A stretch of DNA of 64,000 nucleotides from Halobacteriales archaeon YIM A00010 (GCA_025041175.1 JAKCFJ010000003.1:1-64000); one strand, 5' to 3'. Shown: positions 34,646-45,098, numbered from the stretch's first letter. The notes: generated by a model not told the origin, from the letters alone. Translations and numbers: made by a program.

Positions 34646-35779
34646 ATGAAGCGAAGACGCCTCTTACAGAGTGCTACTGTTGTAGCGACCGGGCTATCCA
34701 GCGTCGCTATCGGTTCGCAAGAATCGGCCGCACGCTCACGTTCGAAGACTGATGAAGGGGATGGAAACGATCAGTTCCAGAATCCGGTGTTCGAGCCCAT
34801 CTTCGCCGATCCCTCGGCGATCCGGACCGACGACGGGTGGTACTACGCGTTCGGCACCATGGATAACTGGGGACCGGACGACGGCGGATGGCATGTTCTT
34901 CCGATAATCAGGTCGAAAGATCTCGTGAACTGGGAGTTCGTCGGTGACGTGTTCCCCTCCGGCGACGATGCCGAAGAGCTCCCACTCGGCGCGGTCCCCG
35001 ACTGGTACGACGGCGGAGACGCGGAGTTCGTCTGGGCGCCAGACGTCAGCTACCACGATGGGGAGTACCACCTGTTCTACTCGCTGGTGGACTCCTCACC
35101 CGACTACAACTGGGAAAATCAGAGTATCGGCGTCGCGACGGCCGACGGCCCGGCGGGTCCGTGGGAGGATCGGGGCGAGGTCCTGCAAGGATCTGACGTC
35201 GGTGTCGGCAACTCTATCGACCCCGACGTCACCGACGTCGACGGAACTCCATACCTCGCTTGGGGGAGCTTCGACGGCATCTATCTCGTCGAACTCGTTC
35301 GGGACGGTGACAGCTGGACGTACACCGGCGATCCGACCCAGATCGCGAGCGACCGGTTCGAGGCCGCCTACATCATCGAGCGAAAGGGCTGGTACTACCT
35401 GTTCGTCTCCAGCGGCGAATGCTGTGGCGGGCCGGACGACACCTATCAGGTCGAGGTCGGCCGATCCCGCAGCATCGACGGCCCGTACGTCAACGAGCAC
35501 GGCGAGAAACTCACCGAGGCCCCCGGCTCCCTCGTCGTCGACGACAACGAGGTGTTCGGAGCGCCGGGTCACAACAGCGTCGTGACCGACGACGCCGGCC
35601 AGGACTGGCTACTATACCACGCCTACGACCGCGACGAACCGGGCTTCGTTTATGGCGTCCCGCGTCGGCCGATGCTGCTCGACCCCATCCAGTGGCGCGG
35701 CAGCTGGCCGCAGTTGCTCAAGAAAGAGCCGAGCACCTCCCAACGTGAGCCAGTGATCCACGCACGGAACCGGTCCTGA
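34646..35779 (+). CDS. GH43 family glycoside hydrolase (arabinosidase/xylosidase type), secreted
   Basis: 377 residues. A Tat-like signal (KRRRLLQSATVVATG) shows export. The five-bladed propeller has the GH43 triad: general base D55 in FADPSAI, pKa-modulating D192 in SIDPDV and general acid E239 in FEAAYI. It would release arabinose or xylose from plant side chains outside the cell, feeding the neighbouring importer. It is a separate transcription unit from the GH2 gene upstream. Confidence 0.85.
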   Translation: MKRRRLLQSATVVATGLSSVAIGSQESAARSRSKTDEGDGNDQFQNPVFEPIFADPSAIRTDDGWYYAFGTMDNWGPDDGGWHVLPIIRSKDLVNWEFVGDVFPSGDDAEELPLGAVPDWYDGGDAEFVWAPDVSYHDGEYHLFYSLVDSSPDYNWENQSIGVATADGPAGPWEDRGEVLQGSDVGVGNSIDPDVTDVDGTPYLAWGSFDGIYLVELVRDGDSWTYTGDPTQIASDRFEAAYIIERKGWYYLFVSSGECCGGPDDTYQVEVGRSRSIDGPYVNEHGEKLTEAPGSLVVDDNEVFGAPGHNSVVTDDAGQDWLLYHAYDRDEPGFVYGVPRRPMLLDPIQWRGSWPQLLKKEPSTSQREPVIHARNRS

Positions 35780-36034
35780 CCCGATAGCCCGATCTCTCCG
35801 ACTGGCGGTACTACAGCGGCAATATAGCCATGGCAACCTAGAAGTAGACGCTGAGGGAGGAAACAAAGCAGTGACTCCCAACCTAAACGTCCCCGACTTC
35901 GTTCTGGAGGCGGATGTCACCGTTGGTCAAAATACACCCGTGGGGATGGGTACAGTAACAGCAGCAAAATTGACATCCACCTCCACCTTCAGGCGGGTGT
36001 ATTCGCCTCGCAGTCTCTATGAGGGATTCAGTTG

Positions 36035-38683
36035 CTATCGGCCGGACTCGTAGAGTTCGGATGCCTCATCCGCAGTCAGTGGCTTCTCGTAGACATGAAC
36101 TTGGTCGATCTTGCCCTCCCAGAAGTCGACCTGATCGCCGCCGAAGTCGGCGCGGCCGACGTATGTGTTACCATTCGCCGGGACACCGATGCAGTTCCGC
36201 ACCGAAGCGACCTGTTCACCGTTGATGTAGAGCTTCTGTCGACCACGGTAGTTCTCCATCACTCCGGCCATGTGATACCACTCACCTGTTACCGGTGCTT
36301 CGTTCGCCACCGCTCGCGTATTGGCGGTTGAGAACGCCAACCGGTCATCCGTATCGGAGTACTGCAAGAAGAACGCGCTCGTCCCATCCCTGTTTTGACT
36401 CACGATAGTTTTGAAGCCGTTTTTGTTATCGAGCTTGACCCAAGCGGCGACACTAAAGTCAGTGTCCACATCGAGGATGCTTGCTCCAGTGTCGACATAG
36501 TTGTCACCGTCGAACTGGAGCGCGTTGCCAACCCGACCGTTGGTCCACGTTGGCCCGTTCACCAACGTGCCGTCGTGTCCGTTCGCTTGGTCAGGAGCGG
36601 TGTCGCCGCTTTCCTGATCGAATGGCCAGTATCCAACGCCATCGATGCCAGCCGTTCCTTCATCGGGTTTTGGTGGATTTCCTTCCAAATCCCTCGAACG
36701 ACTTATCAGAGTCTCATGTGCTTTTTTCATCCGACCCACATCGTTGGACACTGCTGGCTTCAGAACTTTCCGATCGTAGGTGAGCAATCCATTGATCTCT
36801 GTTTCTACGTCCGAGATTTGGGTATAGACTGCTGCACTGAGCCCACAAGCCTCCATCAGTTTCTGAATCTGTTGGATCTTCTCGACGTATTCGTCCATGA
36901 GCGCCTCAGCAGTCGGGAAGTCGTCGTACGAGAATCCGTCGTCGGCCCACAAGTGGTCTTCGACAGCCAGACCGAGGCCGCCGTATTCGCCAAGTACGGA
37001 TGCTCGATCGTCAGTGGGAGCCGGAGCACCTGGTCCAGGATAGACGTGCCAGTCGATGATGTCGCCATTTCCACCATCACAGCCACAAACGTTCACCCCG
37101 CTCATGTTATCCACGAGCCGGCTCGGATCCCATTTTTCAACCAACGTGGTGATACGCGCTAGCTCATCCGATTCGTGAGCACCCCACCCTTCGTTAAACG
37201 GGACCCACATAGCGATCGAGGGATGATTGCCGTGCTCTTTAATCATTTCGTGGAGTTCCGTTTCGAATTGTTGACTGCTGGGCGCATCACCGAATGTCGA
37301 TGGCATATCCTGCCATACCATCAATCCGAGCTTATCAGCGTAATAGAACCAGCGATTGTTCTCTATTTTGACGTGCTTGCGCACGGTATTGAAGCCCATT
37401 TCCTTGTGTTTGACGAGATCGGATTTCATGGCCCCGTCAGTCGGCGGGGTATTGATGCCATCCGGCCAGAACCCCTGGTCGAGGGTGGCCAGATGAAAGA
37501 CGAACTCACCGTTGAGCGTCGGGCGAAGTGTCCCGTTGACCTTTTTCATCCCAACAGAGCGCATTCCAAAGTAACTCTCAACCGTGTCAACTGTACGCCC
37601 CCCATTTGCGTTCGGATTCGGCTGGTCGATCAGCTGAACATCCAAGTCGTACAGAAACGGGGTATCGGGCGACCAGAGCGTCGGATCAGGCACCGATAGC
37701 TCAAGTTCCTCGTTTGCTGGCCCGTTGACCGTGCCAACTTTTTCGTTACCATCGTATGCAGCGGCCTCAACAACGAGGTCGTCTGCATTCCTTGCCTCGG
37801 CGGTGAGTCGGAGTACGCCCTCGGACACATCCGGCGTCATGTCTAGCCGATCGACGCTAGCTTCGGGAACCGGCTCAATCCATACCGTCTGCCAAATGCC
37901 CGAACTAGGAGTATAAAAGATACCGTCTGGATTCGGATGTTGCTTACCGACTGTCTGGCTGTCCCGATTCGTGGGATCATGGACGTTGACAACGAGCTCT
38001 TGTTCTCCAGAGGACGTTAGTGCGTCGGTGATGTCAATCGTAAAGCTATCATAGCCGCCCGTATGGCTGCCAACACGCTCGCCGTTAACGTAGACGATCG
38101 TTTCGTAGTCGACCGCTTCGAAGTGTAACAAGAGACGCTGGGAGTTGGGATTGTTGCCGACGCCGCGCTCGGGGTGAGCGCTGGGAATCAGCCATGACTT
38201 TGGAACGTCGAACGTTCTCCGATACCACATACGATCCTCACGCCGATTGATGCCGGAAAGCGCTGATTCAACCGGATACGGGACTAGAATTTCTTCGTCA
38301 AGACTCTGCTCGACAGGAGGAGAATCCCGTGATGTGGCTGGAGCAAATTCCCAAATTCCGTTAAGGTTCTGCCACTCGTTACGGACCATCTGTGGCCGCG
38401 GGTACTCGGGATGGGCGTTGTCGGGCGAGACCTCATCAAACCACGGTGTCTCCAACCTCGGTTCCGCCTTTTGCCAATTGGAACCAGTTTGAGCAGATAC
38501 CTCCTCGCTCAGAAGATTTGATCCTATAGCACCTGCGACACCCACAGCAGCTGAACTCTTCAGAAAGTCACGACGGCCTAAATCCTCCGAAGGGAGGGTT
38601 CTGATCCGCCCCGGCCGTGAGTCTTCCGCACTGTTCATAATCTCGTCTTGCTTCTCGTCAATAGATTCTTTCGTATCTCTCAT
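36035..38683 (-). CDS. Secreted GH2 glycoside hydrolase with C-terminal LamG domain
   Basis: 882 residues. The Tat signal is GRRDFLKSSAAVGVAGAIG (36-54). GH2 jelly roll, immunoglobulin-like and barrel domains follow to about 660. The acid/base is E498 in FNEGWG and the nucleophile E566 in VLGEYGG. A concanavalin-A/LamG domain fills about 680-880 (GDNYVDTGASI, FSVAAWVKL, YVGRADFGG). LamG domains often bind carbohydrate or protein surfaces. This is the extracellular member of the three GH2 enzymes. An ATG at 38638 would give a shorter, more usual signal-peptide N-region. Confidence 0.88.
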   Translation of the reverse strand: MRDTKESIDEKQDEIMNSAEDSRPGRIRTLPSEDLGRRDFLKSSAAVGVAGAIGSNLLSEEVSAQTGSNWQKAEPRLETPWFDEVSPDNAHPEYPRPQMVRNEWQNLNGIWEFAPATSRDSPPVEQSLDEEILVPYPVESALSGINRREDRMWYRRTFDVPKSWLIPSAHPERGVGNNPNSQRLLLHFEAVDYETIVYVNGERVGSHTGGYDSFTIDITDALTSSGEQELVVNVHDPTNRDSQTVGKQHPNPDGIFYTPSSGIWQTVWIEPVPEASVDRLDMTPDVSEGVLRLTAEARNADDLVVEAAAYDGNEKVGTVNGPANEELELSVPDPTLWSPDTPFLYDLDVQLIDQPNPNANGGRTVDTVESYFGMRSVGMKKVNGTLRPTLNGEFVFHLATLDQGFWPDGINTPPTDGAMKSDLVKHKEMGFNTVRKHVKIENNRWFYYADKLGLMVWQDMPSTFGDAPSSQQFETELHEMIKEHGNHPSIAMWVPFNEGWGAHESDELARITTLVEKWDPSRLVDNMSGVNVCGCDGGNGDIIDWHVYPGPGAPAPTDDRASVLGEYGGLGLAVEDHLWADDGFSYDDFPTAEALMDEYVEKIQQIQKLMEACGLSAAVYTQISDVETEINGLLTYDRKVLKPAVSNDVGRMKKAHETLISRSRDLEGNPPKPDEGTAGIDGVGYWPFDQESGDTAPDQANGHDGTLVNGPTWTNGRVGNALQFDGDNYVDTGASILDVDTDFSVAAWVKLDNKNGFKTIVSQNRDGTSAFFLQYSDTDDRLAFSTANTRAVANEAPVTGEWYHMAGVMENYRGRQKLYINGEQVASVRNCIGVPANGNTYVGRADFGGDQVDFWEGKIDQVHVYEKPLTADEASELYESGR

Positions 38684-39173
38684 GCGTCTGATCTCATATT
38701 TGTCTTCAGTCTATCCATAACAGGGCTGCTCGGACCGGAATTGAATTTGCTGAGACCACCTTCTAAGGCCCCGTATGATCCATAAACTCCCGGTTACCAG
38801 CGCCGGCTCGGACTATGTGTGCTGATGTCTGCCATCCGTAACAGCGTGACATATCCGCTTCCCAGTGGTTGTTAACACCCTGTCACCATACCATTCTGGC
38901 AGGGAATAAAAAATCTTTCTATAAATACTCTAGTAATATCTGAAATTAGATTGAAATATTTGCTGAGTCTATTGATATAGACTATGCACAAAACCGAAAA
39001 GAAGACGCGTTATCTAAGACGAGCAGCATCGGTGTCTCCAAATTCTGCTCCGAATCCACTCGAAGGCTGCACAGATGCTCTTCTTGGCTCGATTCTCAGT
39101 GAAATCGATGACACACTCTCCGTTGAGAGAGCAAAATCCCAAGAGGAGGCAAGTACACTCGATGGGAAGTCCA
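38684..39173. other. 490-base AT-rich gap
   Basis: Contains the promoter flank of the GH2-LamG gene and an open frame at 38984-39271 (starting MHKTEKKTRYLRRAAS) that resembles no family and overlaps the 3' end of the M24 gene. I do not call it a gene. Confidence 0.35.
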
Positions 39174-40361
39174 TCACGACTCCGTTTGATAGAGGATATC
39201 GGGGCGGGGTACCTTATCCTTGTGTCTGTATGATTGAACAGTCTGCGTTGGCCAGTCTCCAGTCAGCGTAAACGGGTCGTAACCATCTTGAGTGACGAGT
39301 ACAGTCCCTTCACTTTTCGTGCCCTGAACTGTGGGATTCCATGCATACGCCATTGGAGTCGTAACTTTGGCTTCGGCCGTTGGGGTAGCGACCCATTCAC
39401 GACTCGCATAGCCTGCTGCACCGCCCTGATGGTGCAGTTTCCATTCGTTTGGATAGCCTGCATCCTTATAGCCCGACTGAATCACTTCGAAGACATCCGC
39501 AGCCGTCCCATCTTTCTTACTGGCTACCCGCTGTGTTGCAGCAAGCGCCGTTGCATCCATACGCATTGCAACTTTCTGGCGCTCTTTGAGCCATTCGGGC
39601 GGATCGAAAGCAACGGTGCGTGTACAGCTAGCGTATAGTCCTAATCGACGTCCGACAACAGAAACAATGACGTATCCATCCAGTTTCGCATCCGTCGGTT
39701 GCGGATGACGGTATTTCTGTGCGCGCTCCTCACCAGCGACCAGTACGACAGGATGGTCGAGTTGATACGCATCCAGCGCACCTCCGAGAGCGGTCGCCAC
39801 CTCGTGTTCGGAATCGCTCGGCCGGAGTTGCCTACAGACGGCCTCAACTGCGGCTGCGGTGTCTTCGCCGACCGAGCGATATCGCTCTATATCCGTCTCT
39901 GCGAGTGGTTGCCGCAGTGGGGATGTATCTATGGATTCGAGATCAGGCACGTCGAAGTCGGCAGCCGCTGGCGTCGGTGAATGCTCGGCGACAGCCTCCG
40001 AAAGTGAGCTAGCATACCATTTGAAATTCACGATCTTCACATTTGGGAGAGTCGGACTGCGGCGAATCTCTACAGTATCGTTGCTCCACTCAACGGAGTC
40101 CAGATCACCTTGGAATCGTTCTTCACGAACCAGTCCCCGTTCGTCGTTATCCACCACGATGATCACCGTATTACCATCGTAGCCGGCTGCCGCGACGCCA
40201 GTAGGAACACTTCTATCAATAATGTTACTACGACCCGTAAGCCAAGCGTAGGAGTCTGAATCCGCGAACCACACGGCTTTGAGGTTATTATCGCTGAGGT
40301 AAGCATCAAGACGCCTGGTCGTTTCTGTCTGCGCGGCGGTCGAAGAGCGTGAAAACGCCAT
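39174..40361 (-). CDS. M24-like pita-bread protein with altered metal-ligand positions
   Basis: 395 residues with the two-domain layout of aminopeptidase P/creatinase: a creatinase-like N-domain (FADSDSYAWLTGRSN) and a pita-bread C-domain. The first ligand strand, usually DxG...LYADxTRT, reads VVGRRLGLYASCTRT. The His region reads HHQGGAAGYASREW, and GTKSEGTVLV stands where the last Glu ligand is expected. Several ligands of the dinuclear metal site are therefore absent, suggesting a metal-independent hydrolase (as creatinase is) or another activity. The start MAFSRSSTAA overlaps an IclR fragment on the other strand. Confidence 0.75.
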   Translation of the reverse strand: MAFSRSSTAAQTETTRRLDAYLSDNNLKAVWFADSDSYAWLTGRSNIIDRSVPTGVAAAGYDGNTVIIVVDNDERGLVREERFQGDLDSVEWSNDTVEIRRSPTLPNVKIVNFKWYASSLSEAVAEHSPTPAAADFDVPDLESIDTSPLRQPLAETDIERYRSVGEDTAAAVEAVCRQLRPSDSEHEVATALGGALDAYQLDHPVVLVAGEERAQKYRHPQPTDAKLDGYVIVSVVGRRLGLYASCTRTVAFDPPEWLKERQKVAMRMDATALAATQRVASKKDGTAADVFEVIQSGYKDAGYPNEWKLHHQGGAAGYASREWVATPTAEAKVTTPMAYAWNPTVQGTKSEGTVLVTQDGYDPFTLTGDWPTQTVQSYRHKDKVPRPDILYQTES

Positions 40362-40831
40362 AGATGATCTCGGACTCCCTGCCTTCACAGAGAAAACGAT
40401 CACTGATTATGACACGCTGGAACAGAAATTACAATCTGTTCGTGATTGCCGTATCGCCTTTGAGCGTGAGGAATTTACCGCAGGCTATCGGTGTGTCGGC
40501 TCGCCTATCGTGAATTCGAACACTCGCGCGGTAGGTGCGGTCAGCGTCTCGGGACCAATAAACGAGATGACCGGCAAACGATTAGAGGAAGACACCGCTG
40601 GGCTAGTCATGAGTACAGCCAAGTCGACCGAGAACATTTCGGACTGTGGACTGAGTGCACGTTCACCGGAGAACTTCGAAGACATGGTCGGCCGGCTGGC
40701 CGACTGCTCGTTCGCCTGTGAACTCGACGCATACGAAACGTTGGTGACGTGGCTCGACGATCACGACGACCTGCTTCGAACTCGAAGCAGGAGTCGTCGA
40801 AACCGATCTGAGTCCGGTTCTCTTTTTTGAC
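40338..40831 (+). pseudogene. IclR-family regulator, C-terminal fragment
   Basis: Open in frame as VEERENAIDDLGLPAFTEKT, IAFEREEFTAGYRCVGSPIV then AVGAVSVSGPINEMTGKRL. This is the IclR effector domain without its DNA-binding half. After about 40640 the frame continues into acidic sequence I do not recognise (CGLSARSPENFEDMVGRLAD) ending at 40831. The GH2/M24 neighbourhood once had another regulator. Confidence 0.75.
40770..40791. repeat. Single perfect hairpin in regulator debris
   Basis: Stem CCTGCTTCGA with its complement and a two-base AC loop. It starts CC and ends GG like the hairpins of the arrays. Flanking CGACGA and TCGTCG extend the pairing with a bulge. It may be a lone member of the hairpin family or chance coding sequence. 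Confidence 0.5.
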
Positions 40832-40917
40832 GCTGATGAATCGGTCTGCCGAATCGTGCAGCAGTGTCTTCAGGCTATATCGAATGACTGGTGGTACGGA
40901 ATTCTTAGACAGGCTCT

Positions 40918-42396
40918 TCAGTGGTATTTGTTGATTGGTAACTCTCTATCTTTCTCCCACTCTCCCTGGGTGAATTCAGGGAATTTGACGGGTCTATTCC
41001 CATTTTCGATAGAAATTCGTGAAAGCGGTCGAACAGCGGCCAAAGAGACCGAATCATACACGTTGTAATCAACCGGGCGGCCCTTGTTCAACGCATCGAT
41101 AAACCTGTATAACTCAATGTAATCGCCTCCGCCGTGACCGGAACCTTCGGCTTCCTCACCGAGGTTCTCCCAGACAGGATGCCGGTACTCTTCCCAGTAC
41201 TCGTCGTATGTTTCGTCGTCTACGGCTCCATGGCCTTTGTTGCCCAAGAAGAGGTCACTCCCATGGCGAGTCACGCTTTCGTGGTATGCGCCATCCCCTG
41301 CAAGGGTGTTGTGGCTGAGGCCGGCAGTATGACGTTTTGTTTTCACATCTAGTTGCGTCTCGATGTGTTTCCCCTTATTTGTCTTTATTAGCGACCTAGT
41401 CGTGTCACCGTTTGCCCAATCAGTCCTACCGTAGAACTCATCCTTCGGATCCAACTCGTTTTGCGCATATTCGCTAAGGCCGGCTTCAGGACTCTCCTGA
41501 GCAACAAGATACTCCATACGGTCACCACGCAAGAGTTCCAAGTACCACGAGGTGGGACCCAGACCGTGGGTGGGGTAGGTATCGCCTTTTACCTCCATGT
41601 GCATTCGCGATCGCCAGTTGATAGGCGGGCCGTACTCGAGCATGAAGTAGGTTCCCACCAGATTGTGGATATAACCAGTTCTCGCGTAGGTTATATTACC
41701 GAAGACCTCGTTCTGCACCATGTTCATCACCCACATTTCTTCTTCTCCGTAGCTGTAGTTCTCTAACTGCATGCAGTGCTTCTGGTTCGACTCGGCTGCT
41801 TGAACCAAGTCCCAGCATTCTTCGATGGTTGTCGCGATGGGGACCTCGCAACCGACATGCTTCCCGTGATCCAGTATATACTTACACATTTGAGCATGTG
41901 CGCGGTGGTGTGTGAAGACGAATATCAAGTCGAGATCGTCTCGCTGGACCAGTTCTTTCCATCCACTATCGACCATCTCATCGAGATCGTCTTCTCTGAA
42001 CGCTTTGTTTCCTTCCCATTCATCTTCCGCAACCCCAGCCGAATATGTGGCGGGATCCATGTCGAAGTCCTCCTGTAGCATGGATGCCGTGTCTTGAACC
42101 CGATCTTCCACGATGTCGCAGACAGCGTTTATTTCACAGTTGGGTGTTGAATTTTCGTTGATATCAGCCAGTATCGATGTCATGCCAGGTCCACGATTCC
42201 CCAATCCAATGACTCCAACACCGACCGAGTTGATTGGGTCGGCATGGAGTTCCATTACAGGATCGCCTCTTTTCCCTGGGGGTATTCCCGGTGGTCCCTC
42301 ACCTTCTCTTTTCGAGGAGGCGAGAACCTCACCTGTGGGTGTTACTGTAATCGCTCCTGCGGCACCGATCAGATACTCTCGCCGTGTACTTTTCAT
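40918..42396 (-). CDS. Gfo/Idh/MocA oxidoreductase, GH109-like, Tat-exported
   Basis: 492 residues. The Tat-type signal is STRREYLIGAAGAITV. The Rossmann motif is GVIGLGNRGPGM (near 61), followed by THHRAHAQMCKYILDHGKHV and CEVP, the Gfo/Idh cofactor and catalytic region. ENYSYGEEEMWVMNMVQNEV resembles GH109 NAD-dependent glycosidases. These hydrolyse by transient oxidation at C3 while tightly holding NAD, and need Tat because they fold with cofactor in the cytoplasm. The start at 42396 was preferred to a GTG three codons upstream. Substrate unknown. Confidence 0.82.
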   Translation of the reverse strand: MKSTRREYLIGAAGAITVTPTGEVLASSKREGEGPPGIPPGKRGDPVMELHADPINSVGVGVIGLGNRGPGMTSILADINENSTPNCEINAVCDIVEDRVQDTASMLQEDFDMDPATYSAGVAEDEWEGNKAFREDDLDEMVDSGWKELVQRDDLDLIFVFTHHRAHAQMCKYILDHGKHVGCEVPIATTIEECWDLVQAAESNQKHCMQLENYSYGEEEMWVMNMVQNEVFGNITYARTGYIHNLVGTYFMLEYGPPINWRSRMHMEVKGDTYPTHGLGPTSWYLELLRGDRMEYLVAQESPEAGLSEYAQNELDPKDEFYGRTDWANGDTTRSLIKTNKGKHIETQLDVKTKRHTAGLSHNTLAGDGAYHESVTRHGSDLFLGNKGHGAVDDETYDEYWEEYRHPVWENLGEEAEGSGHGGGDYIELYRFIDALNKGRPVDYNVYDSVSLAAVRPLSRISIENGNRPVKFPEFTQGEWEKDRELPINKYH

Positions 42397-43097
42397 AGTA
42401 CACACTATATATTTTTCTTCATCATATTAAATATTTTTGAATATAGTTTACAATTTAACCGTCTGTACTCGGCTTGGTAACTCTTCTCTACGGTCGATGA
42501 CGGGGCAGCGAGCAGTAGGTAGTGACATCGAACGGCGGTTCCCCGTGCAGTCCTGATGTTTTCGTACTGTGTTCGGCGTCACTCGTCTTCCGCGTGGTTT
42601 AAACAAGCCTTTGCAGTGTTCGAACCAGCCGTCTCTGATAGCCGCAACGCTGATTCGTTCAAACACCCCGTGAGCGCACTGATTTTCGTCGAAATCCAGT
42701 GAACGGTCAGCGGACTCCCCCGTGGGATTTCGCGTTCCACCGGGAAATCCCACAGAGCCTACGACTACTTCTTCGGGATCGCATACACTATATATCATAG
42801 TAGTAGATGAGAAATATAAGTCATACACGGGTTTTGAGCCTCCAATCTGACGGCGCCAGTTGTTGATGCGGATCGTCACTTGTATTATTTTTAACTATAT
42901 TTATAATTAGTAACGTTTCTATATAGTTATTCTAGCTGATAGATGCTTTCCATACGAATCCTAGCTGAGCCGTAGTAGCCTACTACGCCCTATGGATCGG
43001 GTCAGTGAGAGTCAAAGACCGCCCGCAAGCGTGGCTGTACCTGACCACGGAACCCCGCTTAGAAAAAGCCCCGGTTCGTCGTCGGGAGCGATTCATA
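42397..43097. other. Non-coding stretch with an unrecognised open frame
   Basis: The flank of the GH109-like gene is very AT-rich (TATATTTTTCTTCATC at 42409-42424) and probably holds its promoter. A 143-residue frame on the minus strand (42448-42879) shows no family resemblance. It contains a 10-bp perfect inverted repeat GTGGGATTTC at 42723-42754. I treat it as debris. Confidence 0.4.
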
Positions 43098-44108
43098 TTA
43101 CAAATCAAATAGCTCCTGCGCTGTGGACGTCATAATCTGATCCCGATCCGCCGCGGACGGCACCACAGCCTCAATATCGGCGATGGCCGTATCGATGTCT
43201 TCCTCATCGAATGGATAGTCCGTTCCGAACACGAAGTGATCGGTGCCGACTGTATCGATAGCGGCCTGTAATGCAGGCCGATGGAACGAGATAGTGTCGT
43301 AATAAAACTCTTTGAGGTAGTCGAGGATCGGCCGATCCGGACGTGCGTCGGGGTCAGTTATCTCTCGACGACCTCTGTCAAGGCGACCCGCCAAGTGAAG
43401 TAGCGTGCCACCCATATGTGAGAGCACGACATCGAAGTCGTGGTCGTCGAAAAAGCCGTCGTAGATCAACCGGGCGATCTGAAGCGTCGTTTCGACCGGG
43501 AATACGACGAGAGGGTTGAGAAACGACTCATTGCTTTCGAGGGTCTCGCTGAGCACATTGCCGTGGGGATGGATGAACGCGGTCAGATCTTGGTCGTCGA
43601 TCGCGGCGAAGACGGGTTCAAGGTTAGGTGCCGAGAGCTTGCCGTCGGGAAGCGAGGTCGGAAGGGCGATCCCACACAGGTCAAGATCATTGGCGATCCG
43701 GTTGACCTCGGCTCTAGCAGCCTCAGGATCACGGAGTGGCAACATACCGAGGCCGGCGATGTGGTCCGGATGGTGGGACTGTGCGTCGGCGAAGCCATCG
43801 TTTATCCGTCGGACCAGCCGGGTAGACTGGTCGGTCATAAAGACGTCTGCGAGAGGGTTCGGAGTCGAAACCGAGACGAGCGTCCGGTCGACATCGTGGT
43901 CGGCCATCCACGCCGCCCGTTCGTCGATTTCGGTGAATCCTTCCTGCAACGGGATCCGGTTTCCGGCTGCGACGCTTGCTGTCCCGGACCGCTCGTGGAC
44001 CATGTACAACTGATCGCCGTCCGATTCGAGCCCGACGGGCGTGTCCAACTCTAAAAGGAGATCCACATACGGTTCGGGCAGGAAGTGGTTGTGAACATCG
44101 ATTCGCAT
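43098..44108 (-). CDS. Amidohydrolase family 2 protein (ACMSD-like)
   Basis: 336 residues with a metal-dependent barrel. The N-terminal HxH is DVHNHF (residues 3-8), a further His is in FIHPHGN, another in SHMGGT, and the Asp is in GTDYPF. This is the COG2159 layout that includes decarboxylases and lactone or amide hydrolases. It is the last gene of a same-strand cluster with a NitT/TauT-type ABC transporter, so it may process the imported compound. The start MRIDVHNHF places the metal motif at the N-terminus as is usual. Confidence 0.85.
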   Translation of the reverse strand: MRIDVHNHFLPEPYVDLLLELDTPVGLESDGDQLYMVHERSGTASVAAGNRIPLQEGFTEIDERAAWMADHDVDRTLVSVSTPNPLADVFMTDQSTRLVRRINDGFADAQSHHPDHIAGLGMLPLRDPEAARAEVNRIANDLDLCGIALPTSLPDGKLSAPNLEPVFAAIDDQDLTAFIHPHGNVLSETLESNESFLNPLVVFPVETTLQIARLIYDGFFDDHDFDVVLSHMGGTLLHLAGRLDRGRREITDPDARPDRPILDYLKEFYYDTISFHRPALQAAIDTVGTDHFVFGTDYPFDEEDIDTAIADIEAVVPSAADRDQIMTSTAQELFDL

Positions 44109-44225
44109 GACATCCATTTCAGGAGCTACCAGTGTAAAGCTTCTCATCAAAGAATCTACATCTATGCTGCTGTGCGAGAAAAGCGTGTTCGATACGTTCG
44201 AGACATGCCAGTGAATTGGAGCCAG

Positions 44226-45095
44226 TCAGACTGACCCTGGTGGAGTCAGGACCTTCAGCGTCCATACGACGATCTGGTAGAACAGATAAGCGCCTATCAT
44301 GATAATAAGGATCACCCCGAACATATAGCCGAGTGCGTTGGTCTTCCACGCTAAGACGATCTCGTAGCCGATCCCCGACGAGGAAGCGATGAACTCCGCG
44401 ACGATGACCCCCACGATGGACAGCTGTACCGTAGCTTTGATGCTACTCGTGATGTTCGGGAGAGCACGCCAGAACCGGAAGTGCTTCACCATCTGCCACC
44501 TGCTCGCCCCGAGCAACGTTCCGAAGTGCTCAAACCGTTCTTCGAGTGAGTTCATCCCGGTAATGGTACTGATGAAGACCGGGAAGAAGCCGACCCAGGC
44601 ACCGAAGGTCGTAACGCCATTGATCGCGATCGCGGTTTCCGCTTGGGCTGCGGTTACAGAGTCGAAAAGATACGCCGAGGGGCCAGTAAATGTGAAAATG
44701 GTTATATCACCACCTATGATGAACCAGATAATGAACATTGGCGCCAGTATCGGGTGTGGCACCGCATACGCGAAGATAACCACCGGCAACGCCATTTGTC
44801 GAATGGTGGATATTTCGGCGACTATCAACCCGAGACCAATGCCGAGGAGCACGGCGAGAACGAAGGCGACGATGACCGACGTGAATGTCTCGGTGAGCTT
44901 GATGGAGATATCGGTACTATGTTCCATCACGCCACTTATCGTATAGGAAATACTGGCGAAGATGCGATTGTTATTGATCAGACGAGCTATTACCGCCCAG
45001 GCGACGACAAACAGTGCGCCTGCGAGGACGGTTGGGATCTGTCGTCGGATCCACTGTCTTGCCTTCGCAAACGGCCGGTTTGATGCGGTCGCCAT
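44226..45095 (-). CDS. NitT/TauT-type ABC transporter permease
   Basis: 289 residues with six helices of the SsuC/TauC family; the BPD loop around GASRWQMVKHFRFWRALPNI is typical. It starts 3 bases after the partner permease stop. Two different permeases in one operon indicate a heterodimeric channel. Substrates of this class include sulfonates, nitrate, pyrimidine precursors and phthalate-like acids. Confidence 0.88.
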   Translation of the reverse strand: MATASNRPFAKARQWIRRQIPTVLAGALFVVAWAVIARLINNNRIFASISYTISGVMEHSTDISIKLTETFTSVIVAFVLAVLLGIGLGLIVAEISTIRQMALPVVIFAYAVPHPILAPMFIIWFIIGGDITIFTFTGPSAYLFDSVTAAQAETAIAINGVTTFGAWVGFFPVFISTITGMNSLEERFEHFGTLLGASRWQMVKHFRFWRALPNITSSIKATVQLSIVGVIVAEFIASSSGIGYEIVLAWKTNALGYMFGVILIIMIGAYLFYQIVVWTLKVLTPPGSV

Positions 45096-45098
45096 CCG

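Noticed and set aside
38984-39271. 95-codon open frame (MHKTEKKTRYLRRAAS)
   Set aside because: No family resemblance; it overlaps the 3' end of the M24-like gene and lies in an AT-rich gap.
42723-42754. GTGGGATTTC inverted repeat as a member of the hairpin arrays
   Set aside because: The loop is 12 bases, the ends are GTG...CAC and not CC...GG or CAC...GTG, and the linkers are absent. Left as an isolated palindrome.
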